Assembly: GCA_024180945.1 (NCBI GenBank)
Contig: JAKSGN010000005.1
Location: forward strand, 3,410,001 to 3,474,000
Source of the DNA: Macrophomina tecta
Lineage: Eukaryota > Ascomycota > Dothideomycetes > Botryosphaeriales > Botryosphaeriaceae
Direction of reading: 5' to 3'
Length of the DNA: 64,000 bases
Shown: positions 23,701 through 33,680 of the stretch, piece by piece
How positions within the stretch are numbered: the first letter of the stretch is position 1
Layout of the letters: each line of letters opens with the position of its first letter
The notes under the pieces: generated by a model
The model's database searches: none
The model's input: the letters and a program-made list of their open reading frames with translations, nothing else
Told to the model about the DNA's origin: nothing
Translations under genes and position numbers: made by a program

Positions 23701-24412
23701 ATTGCTGCCCTCTTGACGCTCAATGCACAGGAGGTTCCTGTCAGCGTGCAAGCTGGTTGGGCCCGTCTTCTGAATGGCATCGTCCGACTATTCCAGACGC
23801 TTCCTGCAGCCATGAAGAGTAAGCATACTGTTCCTTTCACACATGTACATTCACTGACTATCAGCAAGACCGTGAGGAAGCCAAGCGGGAAGAGGACTTT
23901 AGCTTCAGTCAAGAATACGAGGACGAAGAAGATGAGGAGGAATGGGAGGGTGAGGGTGACTGGAATAACGAGGGCGACGAGGCCGAAGACGTTAAGGATG
24001 AGAGCACAGCATATCTCGAGTTCCTCAACGAGGAAGTACGACACGGCGACATGAAATCAACCAGAGCACGGTTAACGTTATCACAGGCTCAAAAGTTTAA
24101 CGTCATCAGCGATGAGGACGACGACGAGCTCGAAGAGGAGAGCCTGCTCGAGACGCCCTTGGACAAGCTCGAGCCATATGGTCTTTTCAAGACCGCTCTT
24201 TTGAGTATGTTGAATCCTGCATATAATATTGCTCGTTACTGAAAGAGGGATTTTTAGACTTGCAGCAAGAGCAGCCCCAGTTGTACGAGACTTTGACGAA
24301 GGACCTCAACCCCGAGGAGCAACAAGTTGTCCAAGGTGCTGTACACCAAGCCGACGTAATCGCCCAGCAACAAGTCGAGCTGGCCAATGGCAATCCTCCT
24401 ACGGTTGCTTGA
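20785..24412 (+). CDS. NMD5: Importin-beta family karyopherin Nmd5/Sxm1 (importin 7/8 type)
   Basis: Nuclear transport receptor carrying cargo through the pore with Ran-GTP. Ten exons: 20785-20874, 20929-21007, 21062-21522, 21585-21769, 21824-23013, 23081-23212, 23273-23818, 23869-24035, 24087-24204, 24258-24412, giving 1,040 residues; the nine introns are 50-67 bases. The importin-beta N-terminal domain is near the start (RRQAEIDLKY, GVRLSTVVYLKNRI, KWPEFLEI), followed by HEAT repeats without a break, including HWWKAKKWAYANLNRLFVRYGN, FLDECVRPKSMW and VYFF-type helices such as QVEYFFVRHVFPEFRSPHGFLRARA. The C-terminal region is acidic (EYEDEEDEEEWEGEGDW), typical of importin 7/8. The start context CCACCATGG is excellent. 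The 54-base intron 21770-21823 is a multiple of three and has no in-frame stop. Confidence 0.93.
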
Positions 24413-27400
24413 GGAGAATCTTCGAAACTTTGGGACATTCGTTACGCACGCCTCGCAACGCGTTGAGTACGACTGTCCTTTGCTCTCTAAATCCCTCTAC
24501 CTTGTTTCTGCAGCAGCGTGCATTCCAACACACCCCCGGCGTTTGATTGTTTCTACCTCTTCTGTTAACGGCGAACCAAGAAAGTTTCTCTTTTATTTTG
24601 CATGCGCGGATGAACGGACTTAAAAAAAAAAACGGGTACATCATGGGCGAGAAGGAGAGACGGACCGGGACCTGACTTGACGCTCCAATCCACCAAAAAA
24701 GGAGAGTGCGTTGGGTTTTTGACAAAGGTAAATGAGTATTGTACGTAGTTAGGTAGTTATTCCCCCTTGCGACAACCACCAACCAATCCCCAGTTATCAC
24801 ATCCTTTCGCGAGTCGCAAACGAATTCCTGTCCTGTTGCGGTTGTCTTTTAATTCTGTCATCTCTCGATTATGGGGGACTTCCCGAGAGGGATTGGGGGT
24901 CCGTTTGTGTCCTAGCCTTGTAACATTGCTGTGGCTCTTTCCAAATTATTTCCATGCCCCGAACACACTTCCAGTCCGGGAGCTGAAGAGAACGAAAGCA
25001 AGTGCAGTGGCGCGATGGTTGCAGGATAAGTGTGTGGAAGCCAACAAGAAGGAGCACCAAGGTGATGGAGGCCGAAGAGTTGGCTTGATTGACATCTATA
25101 GAACCAAATGGATTCATGTCCTTATCACAGCCTGCGCTTCTTCATCCATTGCTAAAGTCGGACCAGAGAAGAAGTTCGGTCTTCCATGCAACTTTTGCAA
25201 AGGAATTTCCGATACGGAGGCACATCACTCCTCACGGGGTGTGCAAGGATGCTACTCACCCGAGCTCATGGACAACAATTGGGAAAGGAAAGCGTCCGGA
25301 TGATCTTCACTTACCAAGCGTGGCTACAGTGCTAGAATTTTTTTTTTTTTTTTTTATGAATTGAGTTTGGCAAGTACGTAAGGATTTGTCACTTTGAATT
25401 CAACCTTATGCTAGCAAGAGGAAGAGGTAAGTTTCCACCTATTCTTCTATGGTAGGGCGGCCTTCCGGCGTCAAGGCAGGGGCAAGACGGAAGTATTCTG
25501 CTTTCTGGACCAACTGCCCAGTCATCTTCAAATATTCTTCCATCTCGAAACATAGCACCGGCTAGCCAAGCCGAAAAATCCGCCTATAAATTTTGCCTGT
25601 TGGTGGTAGTGACGGTGAGCAGCTCCCTTCTTCCCTCACCCTTGCTCGACACGAAACGCGCTTGGCTCGTTGCCTTATCCCTCCTTCCTGGTGGGCCTGG
25701 TCAGTGGCGTTGGACGTTAGGGTTCCCGCCTGCCCGCTCGCTCAAAATAAGTGCCGTGGTTTTGGTGCAAGGTACGATTCAAAATCCTGAGACAAGGTGA
25801 GAGCCCCCTACCCGGCCCAGCCCTAAGGATGAGAGAGAGAAAAACCCAGCCGAGGACGCCACCGGGGACCGGGGGCGAACAGATGCAAGGAAGGGGGGAG
25901 AGTGCGGGCAGAGGAAGATATCTGGGGAAACCTTGTGTCTGTGCGTGATGGTGGTGAGGGCTGGCTGGCTGCCTTCATGCTTTCCCCACTCGTGGGACAC
26001 GCGCCATAATTCTCCCTCCCTCCCTCTTCCTCTCGCTCCCTGCTCTTCTTCGCTTCCTTTCTCTTCCTCTATTCCAAAACACGTTTCGCCCTCAACCCGC
26101 GTCCGCACGCATCCGTCTCATGATTTCTTGCTTCTCAGAACGCCCTTTGGTTGAGCCGGCCAGTCCGCCTAGTCGGGTGGTGACCTGCACCTTCGATTCT
26201 AAACCGCTCTTACCACATGCGTACACACATGCGCGCGCGTTTTACTCCAACCCCAGACGCCCCTTGTTAAGAAAGAACTTACGGCGCCGTTCCGCGTTAC
26301 CCGCCTACCGCGCGCGCAGCGGCGAGGGCGAGGAGAGCGGGAAGTATGGGTTGCCGCGAAAGCAACGTGCCTATTCCAAGTCCCTTCTTCCAGCCCGCAT
26401 GAGAGAGCCAAGGTGCATCCCGGAGTTTTGAAGCGTGTGGTACGATAGCAGGCCGGCAACTGCACGCGAGTCCAACGCACCAGAACTTTTACTCCGCCCC
26501 CCCACGAAGCCTCCGAGCCAATGAGGATGTTTTCTCTTAGATGCCGCGGTGTGTGTGTGTGTGCGTGTGTGTGCGTGTGCGTGCATGTGTGTGTTGAATA
26601 TTGTTGAAGGGTACACGTGAGAGGTGGAGAGGGAGACAGTGGGCGGCGTGGTAAGACAAACGCTTCTCAAACACTCCTTGAGGCAGGTAAGCCAGAGCTG
26701 GGTCCTTGTTCGTGCGGGCCACCGGATGGCTGCCTTCCGACTGGGAGGAATTTGTTTTTTTTTTTTCTTGGACAGTGCATATGCGCGCTCGCTCGTGTGT
26801 GGGTATGGTTCGTTGCTGGCTTGGTCAATGTTTCTGCTCGGTCGTGGCGCAGCGTTTTGGGTGGGGGGGATTTGGCAGGTGGTTTGAGCCCGTCACCATC
26901 GTCGCGGGAGCCGAGCCTTTGGCGGAGAAACTTGCCTCTCAGGGCTAGTCTGGTGTGGTAAGGCTGTCTGGGCCGCGGCATTTAACTGTGCGCGCAGAGT
27001 CAGATCCTAGGCGTGGAATATGTCGGGGTGTGTTTCGAAGTATCGTGGATCTCCGATGGAGGAGCTGGGGCGGGCTTGGCGTGGTGTTGAGTACTTGGGC
27101 CAACACCTGTCTCAAACACTGGCCAGACTATAATTTGACGTTAGGCATACTTTATACTAGGCAGCTGGTGGAGACCTGATGAGCTAGTCGTGGCAAAGGG
27201 TTCTGAGCTGCATCAGGCACAGCAATAGCCGGTTCAGTTCTGTCTACTTCCCAGTTACAACTGCACATTACTGCGTGGCGCATATGCAGAGATCGCAATG
27301 AGAGCATTAATATATGCAGTTTAGCAAAATTGAATCAACCTATTGTTCCTACAGCAAGCTCATTGGTTCAGGCCTCAGTCCCAATGAGGCTCGTTTCGCA

Positions 27401-29961
27401 GACAAATGTGGGAGCCTCAAGCTTCCAGAAGCTGCCTGGAATTGTATCAGACGTCCCCATAATTACCAGTCACTGATGATCAAGAAGACTTGTGGCCTCA
27501 GGTCCTCGCATCTCTTTGCACTTAGTGCCGGTAGCCGGCCGTACTCAAAAATACAAATGAATTCCGCACAGGCGTATGCTTCGTCAAACTCGGTGGAGGC
27601 CGCGCACCCTGTTAAGTCGACCATGAGCCTTTAGTCTCTCATACCATGTCGAGCAGAGCACCTGCGCCTGAGCACCTCGCACCTTGTTGAAAGGATCGTG
27701 TGCACAACAGGCCTCTCGCACCCGGCTTAGTATTTCAAAATCTGAAGGGAACAAGACCTTCATCCTGAAGCTGTTGAATGAGAGATTCTCAAGCCATAGT
27801 GGTGCGAGAGTCAGCGCACCGTCGTTTCGCAACGCGAGGGAGCCGTTACGCTGCTGATCAAGAGGTGAAGATCAGCATCAACAATTAGAGTTTCTGGTAC
27901 CTGCATGCGGAAGGAAGAGCTGCCGGACAGTTGTCAACGGCGGTGACGGCTTGGCCGCGCGGCTTGGCATGGTGTTTGGAGGCAGCATTGGGACCGTGCC
28001 GACGTCGACGTAGCTGACCGCTGGAAGCATGTTGATTCCTCAGGCACTTGGCAGGGGAGGAGCCTGCCACAGGCGTGCAGTAGCACGCCACACATCTCAA
28101 ACACATATACAAAGGCAGTTTGCTTGCTCAGTCCCTGTCTGGTGAGAGCGGCGCAGCATTGCCTGTTCCGGGGCAAGGTGGTCGCATCGGCCGTGGCTTC
28201 CGAGCTCCTGAGCACGAGCACGAGCACCATGTCGAATGGAAGCAGTCTTCGCGGGATGGCAATAGCAAAAGGACAGGCCTTCGACCCTGTTTGCTCGCGC
28301 TGCTTTCCACTTACGAGCTGAGCGGAGCCCGAGCTCCAGGAGCGGCAATTTGGGTTTTGTGACTTCCTAGGCAAGACAGCGATGCTCTCCTGGAACATGC
28401 ATGGGCTTGTGGAGAAGCAGCTGCAGCAGGCATTTCGCAGGCAGCAGGAGAGCCGTGCCATCGAAGGCGAGCCCGATGCTTCCGTTCACCGGTCTTCGAT
28501 GGAGTTCCAGCGCGACACTGGGAACAGAGCGAGTCTGGGCCGTCCTTATCGGGGGTGCCGACCATGGCGCCATTGACGGTCGGAGGCCAGACGCACCGGG
28601 ATGCAACACGCGCATGGATGTGGTTACACGGGACCTGATGTATTGGCATGTGAAGCCTTGGGCGCTGCTTACTAGTGATGCCGTGTGATGTGGCCTGCAT
28701 CTGCAGCGATAAGAAGACAGGCGTTCGGGGGGTTGCTTGCTCCGGAGTGAGTTCCGCTGCGTGCTGCAAGACGGTAGTCGATGCTGCTCATACAGCGCCG
28801 CAGAACATCGAGCTCGCTCACAGCAAACATGGGGACAGCTGGGAGGTTGGCCGTCCAGGGACTCGCTGCCGCCTCAGTGATGTCACTCTGCGGCCTTGCA
28901 GCGCCGGAGATCGTGGGATTCGAGCGACGGGCGGGCTAGCAGGCGGGATCGCGATAGTCTGAGGCAGGTTCGCGGCCCATTGATCAGCGGCATGGCGGCG
29001 AAGAGTGCGCGGGAGCGTCGTCTCCGCACCGTGATTGCGTCTGCCAAGGCGGTTCCAGAAGGGCTCGCTACCCCGCGATGATGGCAGAGAGATCGTTCAC
29101 GATGCTCGGTCGAAGATTCCACGGCACAGCACGTGACGCTGGGTCACGTGCTGCACGGTCGGTCGGCAAGCGGTAGCGTGGAGCGGCTCTGTGGGCTGGC
29201 AAGGCAGATCTGCCTCTCCCCTGGTCTCTTGGCCTGCGACTTGGCTGGTCGTACGTCACACCGAAAGCCTTCGACTTCAACCTCTTCGCCAAAGCTTGCT
29301 CCATTCTACACATCGCCCATCGCCGCGCGCAAATATCTCGGCTTCGCGCTGCGGTGCCGGTGCTGCATCGCGCCCGCCCGGGTGCGCAAACAGTCGGGGC
29401 GCCTTCAAACACGTCGCCGACGCGCAAACAGATCGAGGACGCATCGCCCAAAGTGGAGAAGCCTGAATCAGCCGATGAGTCGATGCCGCCAGTTCCCTTT
29501 ACTCAATCGCGCCTAACCCGCTGGATACCACCGTGGTCCACCTCTCTCGTTTGATTCCTGCAGCCGACTTGCCCACCCATTTTGCATCACCTCGACGTTC
29601 ATTGGGCCCGTCCCGGAGTAAGCCGTTCACAATCCGTGTGCATAACCCTTGGCAGACACCCGGTGCATTTCTTCACTGACAAGCGACGCGAAAGGGTCGG
29701 AGGAAGGCGCTGTCTGAAGCTATGAATTTTTGTTTTATTTTTTTTTTTCTCGGTTCGATCGTGAAAGTCTATCTTTGGATGCGCCAATGTCATGCTGGCG
29801 TCACTCTAGGGCTCTAGCATCATTGTCGTGTCGATGCTGCACACTCCACAACCAATAGCACCTCCACCACGGGTATTACGCGACAGGACATCACCTGAAG
29901 CTGTGATCGTCCCTCCAAACGCCTCAATGTAAAATTTTTGTATCGTGTCATGGGATATCGC
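24413..29961. other. 5.5 kb gene-poor region
   Basis: I could not support a gene here. It contains an 18-base poly-T run (25338-25355), the GT/GC microsatellite at 26549-26594 and pyrimidine-rich stretches around 26000-26090. A frame at about 29270-29554 ending RLTRWIPPWSTSLV looks protein-like but has no ATG or clear exon partner; a short minus-strand frame at 27584-27832 is equally unplaced. No T-arm-like sequence of a tRNA was found. Confidence 0.5.
26549..26594. repeat. (GT)n/(GC) microsatellite
   Basis: About 46 bases of alternating GT with scattered GC and one GCAT interruption. Alternating purine-pyrimidine sequence of this kind can adopt Z-DNA and is usually length-polymorphic. Confidence 0.85.
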
Positions 29962-31113
29962 TCAAGCAACGGAGGTACCGGCCTCAGCCGACTCCTCGGG
30001 CCAGACATTGTAGCCAAAGGTGTCCTTCATGTTAACGAAGCGGGTGTGGCGGCCCTTGGCTACGCTGTTGACTGCCTCGAAGTCCTCGTCCGACAGGTTT
30101 GGGACCTGGAAATTGCTCTCGATGCGCGACGGCGTGGAGCTCTTGGGCAGCACAGCGTAGCCGCGGCGCAGGCCCCAGGCGAGCAGGACCTGCGCCAGTG
30201 TGTGGCCGCTGCGGTCAGCAACCTCGTTGAGCGTCTTGTTGGTGCGGACCTTCTCGCCGGTGGTGGGCACCTGGTCCTGCGAGCCAAGCGGGGAGTAGGC
30301 CTCGGGCAGCACGTCGTTCTCCTGGCAGAACTTGACGAGCTCGTCGTTGGGCAGGAAGGGGTGGATCTCGATCTGGTTGACGGCGGGCTTGACCTTTGCG
30401 AATTCGAACATCTTCTTCAGGCCGGGGATGGTCCAGTTGGAGACGCCGATGGCGCGGGCCTTGCCGGACTCGTACAGCTCCTCCATCGCGCGCCATGTCG
30501 GCTCCGGGTTCTCGGTGAGGTCCTTCTTGATGATGTACTTGCCGTCCGCGCCGATCTTGGGCATGTACGACTCATCCTTCTCGGCAGCGATGGGCCAGTG
30601 GACGAGGAAGAGGTCGACGTAGTCGAGACCGAAGTTCTTCAGCGAGTTCTCCAGCGACCACTTGACATCCTCAGGCTCGTGCAGGTGGTTCCAGACCTTG
30701 GTGCAGATGAAGATGTCGGAGCGCTTGACGCTGGGGTTCTCCTTCAGGAAGTCACGGACGGCCTCGCCGACCTCAGACTCGTTCTTGTAGAACCAGGCGC
30801 AGTCCAGGTTGCGGTAGCCGACCTTGAGGGCGACGCTCACGGCCTTGTACGTCTCGCCAACGGCGCCCTCGTTGGCGAAGGTGCCGAAGCCCAGGCCGGG
30901 CATCTTCACGCCATTGTTGAGGGTGAAGACGGTCTTGTTGGAGACGTCCTTGAGCTGAGTGAAGGGCATGGTGGAGGGTCGCGAGTGCAGGCGGGGGGCG
31001 ATGGGCGTGTGGAAAGACTTGGGTGCAGATGCAGAAGCAGCGGTCAGTAAACTCGTGCGTCCGGCTTTAATGAGTAGCGAAAAAAGCGCGCGTTGAGGGC
31101 GTGGTAGCGCCAT
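29962..31113 (-). CDS. Aldo-keto reductase, possible mitochondrial presequence
   Basis: NADP(H)-dependent reductase of carbonyl compounds, of the fungal glycerol dehydrogenase/Gcy1-like branch; the exact substrate cannot be read. A single exon encodes 383 residues from the ATG at 31113, or 335 from a second ATG at 30969. Counting from the second Met, the tetrad is D56 (NLDCAW), Y61 (WFYKNE), K91 (ICTKVWN) and H124 (FLVHWP). Other family blocks are GLGFGTF, GVSNWTI, NQIEIHPFLP, EAYSPLGS and the cofactor motif PKSSTPSRIESN. The 48-residue extension before the second Met is rich in Arg, Ser, Ala and Leu with no acidic residue, like a mitochondrial presequence; it could instead be an in-frame leader. 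A long open frame on the opposite strand is a codon-bias shadow. Confidence 0.92.
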   Translation of the reverse strand: MALPRPQRALFSLLIKAGRTSLLTAASASAPKSFHTPIAPRLHSRPSTMPFTQLKDVSNKTVFTLNNGVKMPGLGFGTFANEGAVGETYKAVSVALKVGYRNLDCAWFYKNESEVGEAVRDFLKENPSVKRSDIFICTKVWNHLHEPEDVKWSLENSLKNFGLDYVDLFLVHWPIAAEKDESYMPKIGADGKYIIKKDLTENPEPTWRAMEELYESGKARAIGVSNWTIPGLKKMFEFAKVKPAVNQIEIHPFLPNDELVKFCQENDVLPEAYSPLGSQDQVPTTGEKVRTNKTLNEVADRSGHTLAQVLLAWGLRRGYAVLPKSSTPSRIESNFQVPNLSDEDFEAVNSVAKGRHTRFVNMKDTFGYNVWPEESAEAGTSVA

Positions 31114-32222
31114 GCACCATTAATACGTCGCATGGGGGCCCATCCGTCAAAAAGCGCACTCTGTTGGCTGCGGCGGCGCAAACAGCGAGAGCAAGAGCTA
31201 CAACAGCGCACCCCACCAGGGATGGATGATGTCATGGTGGATCTGAGCATGGATGGTTCAGAGGGAAATATCTGCAAAAACCCTGGCGCGGCACTAGCTC
31301 CAAGCGCGCGCGCCGAGAGGGCCCTTCGGGTGAAAGCCCGCTTTTCATACGTTGACGTAAGGTGGGGAGTTTCTCCGGCTAGCTCTTGTAACGGCCGCAG
31401 ACTGCAAGAAACCCCGCGGCGCTGGGAGTGGCACAACCGTGGCTGGTCGGGCGGCGGAATGGCGCGCAGGGCGATAGGGCGGCGCGCCGGCCGCGTGTGG
31501 CGCACGCTCGGAGGGTCTGGAAAGGACGGGAACCAAAAAAAAAGGAAAAAAGGATGGTAAAAACGGAACGGCAATTAGAGTTGGCCACGGCCGCGAGCGT
31601 CCCGCTGGGCCACAAGGCGGCGGAGGCTGCCAGCAAGGGTGGAGGCCCCCCTGCCACCGCCCTTGGCGGCTCGTGCAGCGCGCAGCCTGCACATGCAGCC
31701 TCCCCCGGGCGCTTCTCGGACAGACTTTTGCACAGATACGTCAGATCGTCCCTAAGCTTCACCTGCTATCGCCGCCATGAAACGCTCGCCGGCCACTCGC
31801 GGCCGACACGTCGAGGATGTCTCTGCAAGGGCCGGGTCCGCCGCGCGCCACTCAGGAACGCGGAACCGCCTGCGGTAAGCTGAGCCCGCTGTTGGATCCG
31901 CTTTTCCTCCCCGTCAGTGCTATCTCGAGGCCGCCCAGCATGGAAATGGCGAGGACCCTTTTTTCGTGATACGGCGCGATGATGACACCGGTGGAGCTTC
32001 CCTCCAGCACAAGCCGGAGAGGGACGGGTTGATACTTCGCCCTCCGCCCATCCCAGAGGCCAATATATACCGGCACCTGCGTCACGGTTGCTCAGGTCCA
32101 CTCTCAGTCCACCTCTCACTCTCCCTCCAGCCTCTCACACTCTGCGGAAGGCTAACTGCATCCTCATCTCATCTTTGGCCTCTTCCATTCCCCTTCTCCA
32201 CTCAACCTAATCACCTGTCATC
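31114..32222. other. Divergent AKR/HAD promoter region
   Basis: 1.1 kb between two head-to-head genes. Open frames on both strands here are GC-rich, repetitive in Arg/Pro/Ala and unlike any family I know. The last 160 bases hold the TATA box and a CT-rich tract (about 32090-32222) typical of strongly expressed fungal genes. Confidence 0.55.
32064..32069 (+). promoter_or_regulatory. TATA box of the HAD-family gene
   Basis: TATATA lies 159 bases before the ATG at 32223 and is followed by a pyrimidine-rich CTCTCACTCTCCCTCC-type leader, a common core promoter layout in filamentous fungi. Confidence 0.55.
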
Positions 32223-33680
32223 ATGCCTGCCTACGACGACTCTGACTTCGGAGTTCAGGCTCCCACGAGCCCCTCCCAGCTTCGCAAGGGCAGCCAGCTT
32301 CCCATTCCCGGCCAGGATGATGGCGAGGGCCCGGTCGAGGTCCCCGCCACCCGGTCCTCCATCTCTGAGGCTCAGAAGTACATGCACAACCTGAGCGTCT
32401 CTCCCTCCATGAAGGAGAGGAGGGCCTCCCGCAACTCCTTCGGCACCGCCCTTCCTATCCCTAGGTCTAAGAGGCAATCTCGCCTGTCCTCCGTCCACTA
32501 CCCGGAGGGCGAGCGCCCGGCCCGCCCCGGCATGCCCCCGATCCAGCCCACCCGCGAGCTCCTGGCTTCGCAGGTGCAGAGCATGTCCTCCGACAAGGTC
32601 AACAAGGCCAAGAACATGGCTTTCGCCTTCGACATTGACGGTGTCCTCGTCCACGGTGACCGCCTCATTCCCGAGGGCAGGCGGGCCCTGCAGATCCTCA
32701 ATGGCGACAACGAGCTTGGCATCAAGATCCCCCACATCTTCCTCACCAACGGCTCTGGCAAGCCTGAGACTGCTCGTTGCGAACAGCTCACCAAGATCCT
32801 GCAAAACCCCGTTTCCACCGACCAGTTCATCCAGTCCCACACTCCCATGAGTGCGCTGGCTGAGTACTACAACACCGTCCTTGTCGTCGGTGGCGAGGGC
32901 TACAAGTGCCGTGAAGTCGCCGAGCAGTACGGCTTCAAGGACATCGTCGTGCCCAATGACATCGTCGCTTGGGACCCCACGATCGCGCCGTACCGCGTAT
33001 TTACCGATGAGGAGCGTGCGTCGTCGCGCCCACGTGACTTCTCCAAGACCAACATCGAGGCGATCATGGTCTTCTCCGACTCCCGCGATTACGCCACCGA
33101 CATGCAGATCATCATGGACCTTCTCCGCAGCGAGAACGGCCGCTTGGGCACCATGGCCAAGGACCCCGTCTCGTCCCGCATCCCCATCTACTTCTCGCAG
33201 GGTGACCTGCTCTGCCCCACTGAGCACTGGACTCCCCGTATGTCTCAGGGTGCCTTCCGCATCGGTCTTGAGGCCATGTACAAGGCTCTGACTGGCGTCG
33301 ATCTCGAGCGTGTCGTCTACGGCAAGCCCGAGTTGGCTACCTACAAGTACGCCGATGAGGTCATTGCCTCCTGGATGGAGCAGATCCACGGCGAGGAGAA
33401 GCTGCCCGAGAACATCTACATGATCGGTGACAACCCTGCCTCCGACATCATTGGTGGTAACATGTACGGCTGGAACACTTGCTTGGTCCGTACTGGTGTC
33501 TATCAGGGCGAGGGCAACGACGACGAGAACCCCGCTTCGGTCGGCGTCTTCCCCAACGTTCTCGAGGCTGTCCAGACCGCGCTCAAGCGCGAACTCGGCG
33601 ACGATTTCAAGTTTGAATTCGACGAGAAGATCAACCCTGTCCTCCACAGCGAGAAGGCCGATGGCTCCGCCATTGAGTAA
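32223..33680 (+). CDS. HAD-superfamily class IIA hydrolase, CECR5-like
   Basis: A single uninterrupted exon of 485 residues. The catalytic domain begins with HAD motif I FAFDIDGVLVHGD (D137, D139), followed by motif II in IFLTNGSG, and ends with motif IV YMIGDNPASDIIGGN. The long cap region, with LVVGGEGYKCREVAEQYGF and VVYGKPELATYKYA, is the class IIA arrangement of the CECR5/TIGR01456 group. The first 125 residues are a low-complexity extension with basic Ser clusters (KERRASRNS, RSKRQSR) that look like kinase targets. The family's substrate is poorly known; some members are annotated as phosphatidyl synthases or mitochondrial hydrolases without strong proof. C-ending codons dominate and the core promoter is strong, so high expression is likely. 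An equally long antisense frame is produced by that codon bias. Confidence 0.9.
   Translation: MPAYDDSDFGVQAPTSPSQLRKGSQLPIPGQDDGEGPVEVPATRSSISEAQKYMHNLSVSPSMKERRASRNSFGTALPIPRSKRQSRLSSVHYPEGERPARPGMPPIQPTRELLASQVQSMSSDKVNKAKNMAFAFDIDGVLVHGDRLIPEGRRALQILNGDNELGIKIPHIFLTNGSGKPETARCEQLTKILQNPVSTDQFIQSHTPMSALAEYYNTVLVVGGEGYKCREVAEQYGFKDIVVPNDIVAWDPTIAPYRVFTDEERASSRPRDFSKTNIEAIMVFSDSRDYATDMQIIMDLLRSENGRLGTMAKDPVSSRIPIYFSQGDLLCPTEHWTPRMSQGAFRIGLEAMYKALTGVDLERVVYGKPELATYKYADEVIASWMEQIHGEEKLPENIYMIGDNPASDIIGGNMYGWNTCLVRTGVYQGEGNDDENPASVGVFPNVLEAVQTALKRELGDDFKFEFDEKINPVLHSEKADGSAIE

Noticed and set aside
29938..31050. A 370-codon frame antisense to the aldo-keto reductase
   Set aside because: Same cause: codon-bias shadow with no ATG start of its own and no family.
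32211..33647. A 478-codon open frame antisense to the HAD-family gene
   Set aside because: It mirrors the C-ending codon bias of the real gene, has no known domain, and its Val/Gly/Asp/Leu-rich content is typical of antisense shadows.
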